A stretch of DNA of 25,000 nt. It comes from Owenia fusiformis (Eukaryota; Annelida; Polychaeta; Sabellida; Oweniidae). A program made the position numbers and the translations under genes. The stretch lies in contig CAIIXF020000245.1 in NCBI GenBank assembly GCA_903813345.2, forward strand, positions 1 through 25,000, written 5' to 3'. Numbering within the stretch: the first letter of the stretch is position 1; each line of letters opens with the position of its first letter. The notes below the pieces were generated by a model, which saw only the letters and a program-made list of their open reading frames with translations, was not told where the DNA came from and searched no databases. This document shows positions 17,877 to 25,000 of the stretch, one piece after another.

Positions 17877-18939
17877 TTAAGTGTAAATCCTATCTTTTGG
17901 ACTTCATCATAGAGTATTTTCTGGGTCTTCTTAGTTATCTCAATATACTGTATATAGTTATTATTGTATGGGAGGGGGGTAGTATCAGAATTTGGAGGGG
18001 TGGGGGAAACAAGTCCGCATTTAGTATCAATTTCATCTTCAGAATTCTGGATTTCATAAGATACATCTTCTGGAGTCTTTCTGATTCATCTCGTGGTGCT
18101 ATATCAACAATTTTTTGAAGGAGAATATCAGTTGATAATCAATGCAATGGTGGAGTCATTCAGTTTCCATCCATGTCCATCTCAGGGCCATAGGGAGAGG
18201 GGGTTCGTAGGGCTCGTGCGAACCCCCCCCCCCCAAATCTTGCCTAAAAAAAATTCGAACCCACCCTTTCTGACAATTATGCAAACCTCCAAACTTTGAG
18301 TAAAATTTTTGCAGTCTTTCAATAATATATCGTTTTTGTTTACCCAAAGACAATTAAGTTATATGTCAAGATGGAAACATGTGAGATTTATAGCTTCATT
18401 TTGAGTAAAAAAGATTTTAAAAAAAACAGAAAAACAAAAAACTTCTAATCAATAATGGGCGATAATAGGTATGCTCTTTGCACTTTAGGCCTGAAATACT
18501 GAAGTAATATCTTCAAAATGAATTCAAATGCACAAACAAAGCATACCTACCAAGTTGAAATTATCTGATTGTTGTACATAACGTCAAAATGGTCTAATTT
18601 TCGATATAAATCTGCAGAGAATTTTGTTGTGACACTGGGCCGTGATGCACCAAAATTGTGAACGCTAGAAAATTCTTACTTACAACGTTTTTTTTTTCAT
18701 GCTGTAGTTAGATCAGAGAGCAAGTATAAAGATCACTCACACAGAGTTGTTTACTGATTTTTGGCTCCTATTTATTTATAAAGCTCGTTGTACAAGCGAT
18801 TTAAAATTGGGGGAGGGGCAGGGGGTTCTATGTCTGCTAATTTCTGTGAATTTGTGGTATGTTGGGTCCAAATTTAAAAAAATCTGCCCAAATAAATGAA
18901 CTTGGTCTTGGGATATTTTACCTATTTTTTGCTTTTGCA

Positions 18940-19273
18940 ATTGTTTGAGATTTGGTAAACTTGAGAAAATTTGGTAAAATTTTAAATTTTAGCGAATGGG
19001 CAAAAATTATGAAAATTTGGCAACAATGAAACTTTGGCAAAATTTATCCATTATTGGCATTTAAGTAAAATTAGCAAAATTTAAGTAAAATTTTAGAAAC
19101 TTGTCAAAAATTAATTAAATTAGACCAAAATTAAGCAAATTTGGCAAAATTGAGGTAAATTGGCAAACATACAGCAAATTTGGCAAGATTTAAGCAAATT
19201 TGGTAAAATTGAAACAAATTTGACAAAATTTAAGCAAATTTGGCAAAATTTAAGCAAATTTGGCAAAACTTAA
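18940..19273 (+). repeat. AAATTTGGCAAAATTTAAGC array, left part
   Basis: Degenerate repeats of about 20 bp, cleanest at 19150-19273 (AAGCAAATTTGGCAAAATTT). The array is interrupted at a TTAA by the nested element and resumes at 20518-20570, so the two parts were once continuous. Confidence 0.85.
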
Positions 19274-20517
19274 AGTCCCCGTCTAAAGTTTGAAAATATT
19301 TTTTTATCATTCATTTACTATTTGTCAGGACTTAAAAAGTGATTTTAGAGATTTTTGAACAAAAAAAATGTTTGAAAAAAAAGTTGTGAGCATTTCATTT
19401 CTCAAATATTCAAATTTCCCGCCATTTTTCAAAAAAAGTTGAAATTTCTTAATCATCAAATATTTCTTAATGCATTTCAAAAAAGATTATCTTTTTAACA
19501 CCAATGCAAAGATTGAACAAAAGACACACTATTTCAATAATAAAATGTCATATTTAATGGGCCACTTCAATGTTTTAGCTTATCAAAAATATTTTGAAAC
19601 ATTAGTGATGTCACTAAGGTACCAAAAACTTTTTGAAAAAAATTGAATTTTTTTTTTCGATGTCAATCTTTTCTAAATATGCTAGACTTTCATAAAAAAC
19701 CAATGTTGATTGTCTAACCGGGTTAAAAGGAAGAATAAATTATGTTTTAGATATCATTGTACCATTGGTTTCTATGAGAACTAAAATTTTGAAAAGCATT
19801 TTTCTCAGAACCATTTTCATGCACTGATAAGCTCATTTTTCGCTTGTTTATCAACCGATTTTCTTAATTTTTTCGGCAAAAAACATGGGAGGATGAAAGC
19901 TGTGCATTGGTATCGAACTCCCATGCAGTGATATATCACTGCGGCGGGCAGGTATCTCACCGTAAGCATGGTAACATCGTAATAAACAACTGACGTGATT
20001 GGTCGCGTGTTTGTAAAATTTAGACAATTTCATTGGTTGAATTGCGCGTATTAACTAATAAACAACACGTGCGGTAAATTTTATCAACACAACTTTTACT
20101 CAGAATTCCTTCCGCGAAGATTTCCTCTTATATTTCATTGATTTTGGAATATTTTGACAAAATAATTATTGGTGAACATAAAAGAACATATATTTTATAA
20201 GTTGTGTGAAAAACAAGTACATCTGTGACAAAAAGGGGGACTATCTTCCCCAAATTTTGGGGATTCCATAATCTGCCCGCCGCAGTGTCTATACCGAGAC
20301 ACTGCATAGGAGTTCGCATTGGTATGAATTGTGGCTAATTAGAAGATATGAGTGACCTCTAAAAGTTGGTTTTAAATAAATTCACAAATTTTGGAACAAA
20401 AAGTCTATCAAAAACCACTTTTTGAAATTAAAAAAAAAAGTTTCACATATCACACTTTGATAACATTGGGTAAGACTACAATATAAGCCAAAGTGGTTTT
20501 AACTTTACATGGGGCCT
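19274..20517. mobile_element. TTAA-flanked palindromic element, 1,244 bp, inside the array
   Basis: TTAA at 19270-19273 and 20518-20521. The ends AGTCCCCGTC and CATGGGGCCT pair as short inverted repeats (7 of 10). Internal mirror segments at about 19905-19952 and 20269-20324 share ACTGCGGCGGGCAG, GCATTGGTAT and GAACTCC in opposite order, as in a foldback element. Joining the flanks across one TTAA rebuilds a normal array unit, AAACTTAAGCAAATTTGG. Short frames at 19851-20033 and 20128-20319 (- strand) fall in the mirror segments and are not considered genes. Confidence 0.8.
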
Positions 20518-20572
20518 TTAAGCAAATTTGGCAAAATTTAAGCACATTTGGCAAATTTGGCAGAAAATATTA
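20518..20572 (+). repeat. AAATTTGGCAAAATTTAAGC array, right part
   Basis: Continuation of the 18940-19273 array after the nested TTAA element, followed by AACCCCCCCCTGACAAATCC and the right terminus of the host element. Confidence 0.8.
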
Positions 20573-20612
20573 GAACCCCCCCCTGACAAATCCTGGCTAC
20601 GCCACTGCATCT

Positions 20613-21461
20613 CCTGCTGGAATGTCAGGGTTTACAATATGGGCCATATGCACGATAAGTGCTTTGTAGTAAGCTCTTGACAAGGTGGAAGAAGACTGAT
20701 GTCGGTTCCTTCATAGTCTTTTATTATTTTAGTATGGGTTCTTAACTTCTATTTCAATTGGTTTATCTGGTTTTGCTGGTGTAAGACATTGTGGCTTAAC
20801 ATAAATGCTTTTTTATATTAATCAGTCTTCCTTTGTGCTTATTCTAACACATTGATTGAAGGACTTATAAATGAAAGATATGTAATCTTTAAAATGCCTA
20901 TGAGATGAGGAAAACATTGCCTTGCTACACAATTTTGGTAATCATATATGTATTAGATGGATTGAAAATGTGTTTATTCCTTGTGACAATATTACCCTCT
21001 GGGCCCATATAGGCCCTAAGGAAATATTATACTGTCCCTCAGAAAAAAACATATTGAATCCCTCCTAGTAAATAATCTCTATATACACTGTGATGTGATA
21101 CAAATGCTGAATTTCATGGATTCTCTGATGGGCTTGTTTTGTTTCTGGAGCTGGCAGAAAATACTTTTTTTCAAGATACGACTAACAGCAGAGTGATTAT
21201 GTGATAATTAAATCCAAAGTTCTATAAACTAACCTGATAAGAGAAGAGGGTGGTGGCACCTCACCTTATCAAATGTAGAAATGTTGAAAATATCAAAATT
21301 AATGTAGTACATGAGTCCCTTAAGATTGGAATGAGTTCATGAATTAGGATGCAAACAAGAAGCAACTATACCAGTTACACTTAATTGAATGATAAAGATC
21401 AGAATATGCCAAGAAAATATCTACTGTGTAACAGGTGGGAAATGCCATATCATTTCATGAT
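20613..21461. other. Unassigned interval
   Basis: AT-rich, with no convincing ORF, repeat or RNA gene. Confidence 0.45.
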
Positions 21462-21690
21462 CATCATGATAAACCATGACATCTTATTTCTTCCCAGCCC
21501 TGAAACAGAAAGATGCTATGAGTATCAGAATGTCTAGTGATGGCAATACAATAACAACTATAGATGAGCCTTCTCAAAGTCTGATCATTTTCATTCTTTT
21601 GATTTATTGCGTGATATTGATATATCAACAATCTCTTAAGAGAGAATACCACTGCACTAAACACTTGCAGATTTGAGAGTCATTCAGCTG
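21462..21690 (+). repeat. Dispersed repeat related to 525-885 and to 18100-18165
   Basis: Bases 21462-21531 match 527-566 plus 853-885. About 21606-21690 resembles 18100-18165 (TATCAACAAT, GAGAATA, then GAGTCATTCAG). The + strand holds a 66-codon frame at 21476-21676 with a hydrophobic stretch, and a polypyrimidine-CAG precedes CCCTGAAACAG, so an old exon is possible. Nothing in the protein is recognised. Confidence 0.4.
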
Positions 21691-22066
21691 AGACTCAATA
21701 TGGTGCTCCATCATTTTAAAATGTGCTATCCTGCCCCTTCAAAGCATGGCACTTACTTCATCTAGCGATGGTATAAGTGCTAGGGAGGCTGCATAAATTA
21801 TGCCAGGCCCTAGATTCAGAGTAGTAACAGAATAATCGGGAGGGAGTAGAGCTCATACACAGTCTGTATTTTGGGGAGTTTTCATGTTTAAATTGTAATA
21901 TAGACCTCAGAGCAGGCGTGATATTGACAGTGACCCTTTAGGGCTAGGTACAAAAGCTTTCGAACCCCTCACTCCCTTGCCTAGCCATATGGAGTGTATT
22001 TGTTGATATAACACCTGCTCTTCAGTCTATATTTCTTAAATAATAGAAGTTAAGACTTATAGATAA
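21691..22066. other. Unassigned interval
   Basis: Nothing recognisable seen; moderate AT content and no ORF above background. Confidence 0.4.
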
Positions 22067-22272
22067 CAGTGATCTCCCAAGCATTAATGCAAGTGGGCGC
22101 AGCACCTACCTGAGATTTTGAAAATAGGCTTGCACCCACCTGAAAATCCATATGCACCCACTTGAAAATGAGAAAAATCATGAAAAATTGGCATATTTTG
22201 ACCAATTTTGGTCTGAATTGTGAAAATGAACATTTTGTACCCACCTGAGAAAAAATTGTGGGGAGATCACTG
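22067..22272. mobile_element. 206-bp MITE with 12-bp perfect inverted termini
   Basis: It begins CAGTGATCTCCC and ends GGGAGATCACTG, a perfect 12-bp inverted repeat. CAG termini fit a hAT-type MITE, but the flanking 8-mers (ATAGATAA and GATGATTT) do not match, so the duplication is lost or the right flank was rearranged. The interior repeats GCACCCACCTGAAAAT-like phrases. It abuts the inner end of the right inverted arm. Confidence 0.65.
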
Positions 22273-23686
22273 GATGATTTTAAAACTCAAGTTGAACTCT
22301 GTTTGTAGAGAATGAACCATATACTGTTGTTGGGACGACTTTTGATCACTTATGTAATTGTTTGGTTTTGGATACTTACCTATATATTTATTGTAATATC
22401 CTATATATTGAGATGAATATGAAGAAGACCTAGAAGATGTATATGTTCCTTAGTAAATCCAGAACGAAGTATTATGAGATTTATACTTAAAGCTGATTAG
22501 CTCTGCCCCCTTCCAGTTTCTATTACTAGCCCCCCTCTCCCAACCTGCCTCTCATGCAATAACTATAAAACTCAGATGTCACTCAGTCACTGAAAGAGTT
22601 AGTCGGCTCCGTAGCTTAAGTGGTAGAGCACCTGACATGTTATTGGGAGGTTGTGGGTTCGATTCTCACCAGGGTGGAGTGTCTTTTTCACATCAGCCCT
22701 TAGCATAGGATTTGATCCTATGTTTTCAGATTAAATAAATATATACATCGAAAAGTTTACTTTAACCCTGTATTTATAGAGAATGGTAATCATTTATTTA
22801 CTATTATGGAGGCGACACCCACTTTTGATCACTTATGTAATTGTATGGTCTTTGACACCAGTCATGTAAAATGTAGTACCTATTATTAAGGCCCTATTGA
22901 AATGAAAATGAAGAAGACCCAGAAGATGTAACCTAAAAATCCAGAACTATATTAATGAGATATACTTGATTAGCTCTGCCCCCTCAAAATCCCCCCTCCC
23001 TGCCCGCTCCCCATGCAACAACTTTTACACTTAGGTGTACATTATTTACCAGGAATGCATGATATTAAATATATTCAAAGAACTTCAACAAAAATGTATC
23101 TTAAAAGTCAAGCTAAACTATGTATTTTTGGAGAATAGTAATCATTTACTATTATGGGGGCGACGCCCACTTTTGATCACTTATGTAGTAGTATGGTCTT
23201 GACACTTACCAATATATAAATTGCAATATCCTTTATGCTTAAACAAATGCTTGAACTTCCCTGGCCATTTTGGGTTTGCTAAAATATTCTCATATCTGTT
23301 AATTTGAAAAATAATCCACATTCTATATTATGTACATGTACAGGTTTTGCCAAAATTAAGGATTTTTCAATGAAAATTGTGGTTTCCATGGCAACCATGA
23401 GTGACAGACAATTGAAAATTAACATACTACCTCAGCATGATCCAATCAACTCCCCATAAAATTAATATGATGAATGAAGACCAACTGAATGATTTATTCA
23501 ATGATGATAAAGTACCCCCTGTAATTTTTCATTTTAGGGTCGAAAACCCCAATTTGACAACTTTCGCCCCGGATACGGCGCGTCAGACAAACATTTTCTG
23601 AAGTTTCACATAAAAATACATAAGAAAAAGGTAATTTCAATTTGTTAACAAACTAATACATTTTTGGGTGCTAGCTTACTACCTAT
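22273..23686 (-). repeat. Right arm of the large inverted-repeat mosaic
   Basis: Read on the - strand this arm matches 16297-18110. The end segment is 23686 to about 23220, then come modules 23220-22880, 22880-22420 (containing a SINE) and a partial one to 22273. Palindrome cores are GGGCGACGCCC at 23158-23168, a mutated GGCGACACCC at about 22810 and a heavily mutated one near 22332. The arms are clearly diverged, so the inversion is old. Confidence 0.8.
22603..22735 (+). repeat. tRNA-derived SINE (decayed)
   Basis: A tRNA-like head runs from GGCTCCG (22605) to about 22676. It has an A-box-like TAGCTTAAGTGG (22612-22623), a D-arm GTGGTAGAGC, an anticodon-arm-like segment and a good B box GGTTCGATTCT (22656-22666) with T-stem GTGGG/CTCAC. 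The acceptor ends pair only partly and position 33 is not T, so it is not a working tRNA. TTTTT at about 22683 could end pol III transcription. A tail hairpin CATAGGAT-TTG-ATCCTATG lies at about 22709-22727. It interrupts the alignment of its module to the others, showing that it is an insertion. Confidence 0.7.
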
Positions 23687-24065
23687 ATGGTATGAAGGAC
23701 CCCTACTAGGTACAGCAGTATTTATCTTCATAATCTTTACAAAATACTATAGCGAGATCAATAGTGCAAGAAAACAGGCAAATAGTTCATTCATGGAACG
23801 AAGCATGAAACTTTCCAAATATCATCAGAATACCTTTCCCTTTGATTTAAGAGCCAGAGCCATTTTTGTGGTCCACTAGAATGGTCAAAAAGTAGTAAGT
23901 ACCCCCTCCCACCTAATCCTATGGGGGTGGGGAGATATAGGAATATTTTTTTCATAAAACAATTTCTTTGAATATGGTCATACTACAGTTTTAGTGTGTT
24001 ATTTTCATGGTAAAGAAATTTTGCAAACATAACAAGATGATTTATCATAGATTTTCATCATTGTT
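23687..24065. other. Unassigned interval
   Basis: A 71-codon + strand frame at 23664-23879 starts inside the inverted arm and has no recognisable motif. There is a small hairpin-like AGTACCCCCTCCCACC...GGGGGTGGGG at about 23899-23934. No other feature. Confidence 0.4.
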
Positions 24066-24319
24066 AAAGACTAATCATGGGCGACGCCCACTTTTCATAT
24101 CTTGCACATTTAGGTTATTAAATCTCTATCATGGCTTGAATAAATGAATATAATTCAGCTTTCTGGATAACTTCAGATACCTTTTTGATGTTAGGTGCTA
24201 TTATTAATCTTAGAATTTGACTTCTTAAAGGCTCATAACATATTACACCCCTGTTTAGAAGAAAGCGAGCAACAAATGTCCCAGATCTACAACATGTATC
24301 TACTATTCTATGTACATGT

Positions 24320-24543
24320 ATGTCCAGTCTCTATATTCTCCCGAAGAGAACCTATGCTACAGATACAACTGTCCAGAATCTAGATGATGATGTGCTTAAA
24401 CAGTTTGATGAATGGTGTGCTGACCAACAGAATGTACCAGTCTTCAGGCTTTGGTTTCTGATTATTTAAATTGAAATACTGTGCCTTGACTATGTAAGGG
24501 CTGTAGGATCAAGATGGTTTCTCTTTGATTTCCATAGTTATTA
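24320..24543 (+). pseudogene. Decayed fragment, copy 1, of an uncharacterised multi-copy invertebrate protein
   Basis: In one frame the segment reads ATDTTVQNLDDDVLKQFDEW, continues CADQQNVPVFRLWFLII, hits TAA (24467-24469), then continues in the same frame IEILCLDYVRAVGSRWFLFD to a stop at about 24541-24543. Order and spacing (FxxW...FxLW...EhLxhhYVRAxR) resemble a domain in large hypothetical proteins found in many copies in cnidarian, mollusc and echinoderm genomes; this is from memory and not checked. The in-frame stop and short length make it a pseudogene. Where copy 1 breaks off, the next GGGCG unit begins. Confidence 0.5.
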
Positions 24544-24670
24544 AAGACTAGTCATGGGCGACACCCACTTTTCATATGCTGAACATTTAGGCTATTAAAC
24601 CTCTTTGATTGGTTGAACCAAAACCAGAAGGGCCGCCACATTCACAGCCTGCGTCTTTAAATTCTCAATA

Positions 24671-25000
24671 GAGCCTATACTACATATACAGCTGTCTAAA
24701 ATCTATATGATTAAGTTATTAAGAGTTTGATGAATGGTGTGCTGACCAACAGAATGTACCAGTCTTTAAGTTGTGGTTTCCGATTATTTGAATTGAAATA
24801 CTGTGCCTTAACTAAGTGTGGGCTATCAGAGAGGGCAATTTCCCTCTTTATCTCCAGTCAATTAGCAAGCTTATCACCTGGTTTTTCGTTTTTTGACCTT
24901 GTCAATATGCTTGCTGAGTACCAGTTCACGTAAGGAATATGCTACAACTATAACAAATACATCCAGAAGTCTATGAAACCTTCACAAAAGGCCACACAAC
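24671..25000 (+). pseudogene. Decayed fragment, copy 2, running off the window end
   Basis: From TTT at 24726 the frame reads FDEWCADQQNVPVFKLWFPI, stop, IEILCLN, stop, VWAIREGNFPLYLQSISKLI then TWFFVF, stop, PCQYAC, stop, VPVHVRNMLQL, stop, QIHPEVYETFTKGHT to the window edge. Five stops but no frameshift over about 275 bp. It extends the domain beyond copy 1 and makes the coding origin clear, since both copies share the frame. The part before 24726 is frameshifted relative to copy 1. The true product's function is unknown to me. A 68-codon open frame at 24727-24933 is the wrong frame. Confidence 0.55.

Larger units (their letters stand above)
16297..18110 (+). repeat. Left arm of a large inverted-repeat mosaic
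   Basis: The arm starts AGGTAGTAAGCTAGCACCC and matches the reverse complement of 22273-23686. Bases 16297-16756 are a unique-type end segment containing CTGACGCGCCATATCCGGGG. Then come tandem modules: 16757-17123 (367 bp), 17124 onward (split by a MITE at 17366-17876), and a partial one from about 17926. Each full module runs GGATATTNCAA, CATGATTGGTCAGTGTCAAA, the GGGCGTCGCCC palindrome, CTCTATAAAAACAGAG, a G tract near GCATGGG, CAGAGCTAA, and ATCTTCTGGGTCTTCTTC. Coding function not seen. Confidence 0.8.
18183..20607. mobile_element. 2.4-kb non-autonomous element with 'GGCGTAGCCAGGA' end
   Basis: CATCT lies on both sides (18178-18182 and 20608-20612), a probable 5-bp target duplication. The right end reads TCCTGGCTACGCCACTG and the left end CAGGGCCATAGGGAGAG; both sit next to long G/C tracts joined to GGGTTC or GAACCCC. 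The left end is more degraded, so terminus matching is only approximate. Inside are an AT-rich tandem array and a nested TTAA element (19274-20517). No transposase is present. Superfamily uncertain. Confidence 0.55.
24066..25000 (+). repeat. Diverged tandem duplication carrying module core and gene fragment
   Basis: The segment beginning TTAAAGACTANTCATGGGCG occurs from about 24064 and again from 24541. In each copy it is followed by a decayed coding segment. The offset is 478 bp at the GGGCGACGCCC core (24079 and 24556) but 322 bp at TGATGAATGGTGTGCTGACC (24407 and 24729), so about 156 bp was lost from the second copy or gained in the first. A 39-bp exact match spans the second landmark. Confidence 0.8.

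Noticed and set aside
17897-18353. Short ORFs around the G/C tract
   Set aside because: They run across module repeats and a homopolymer at an element boundary; no conserved protein signal.
22605-22676. Functional tRNA gene
   Set aside because: Acceptor stem pairs poorly and position 33 is not T. It sits in a repeat module with a SINE-like tail.
24727-24933. 68-aa open frame
   Set aside because: It overlaps the decayed gene fragment in a different frame; the ancestral frame is the one shared with copy 1.

Overview
The window looks like a repeat-dense, AT-rich stretch of an invertebrate animal genome, most likely a marine species (mollusc, echinoderm, hemichordate or similar). The basis is the mix of short TTAA-flanked elements, G/C-tract elements with 'GGCGTAGCCAGGA' ends, a tRNA-derived SINE, a decayed non-LTR retrotransposon and a decayed multi-copy hypothetical gene. 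There is no prokaryotic gene organisation, and I find no intact conventional host gene, so the organism cannot be named from this sequence.

Layout. 1-1114 is unassigned flank. 1115-3107 is a non-autonomous DNA transposon with a 7-bp target duplication and subterminal GCGGGA repeats; an inverted-repeat (foldback) element is nested in it. 3256-3572 is a TTAA-flanked MITE. 4048-12585 is the main feature: a young LTR retroelement with two LTRs of about 3.9 and 3.8 kb around only 827 bp of internal sequence. Its hallmarks are TGTAAC...GTTACA termini, a 4-bp ATAT target duplication, a tRNA-Leu-type primer-binding site, a short polypurine stretch, and a TATA box and AATAAA in each LTR. Each LTR holds a 100-bp tandem array, a 44-bp hairpin-forming minisatellite of about 2.3 kb, and a 68-codon ORF for a single-pass membrane microprotein. 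The internal domain carries one 112-codon basic ORF and no polymerase, so the element must be mobilised in trans.

12671-13657 is a 53-bp tandem array that runs directly into the C-terminal fragment of a non-LTR retrotransposon ORF2 (13628-14356). 14357-16296 is mostly unassigned. 16297-23686 is a mosaic with two inverted arms made of 367-bp-type modules that carry a GGGCGTCGCCC palindrome. It includes a 2.4-kb insertion holding an AAATTTGGC array and a second nested TTAA element, another TTAA element inside a module, a 206-bp MITE and a tRNA-derived SINE. 24066-25000 is a tandem duplication carrying two decayed copies of one protein-coding segment.

How the parts relate. Most of the sequence is a record of nested transposition. 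Several insertions can be proven locally because the empty site survives in a neighbouring repeat copy. The giant-LTR element is the best candidate for something undescribed: if the TATA box and AATAAA delimit R, nearly the whole LTR (about 3.3 kb, including the hairpin array and microprotein ORF) is terminally redundant in its RNA.
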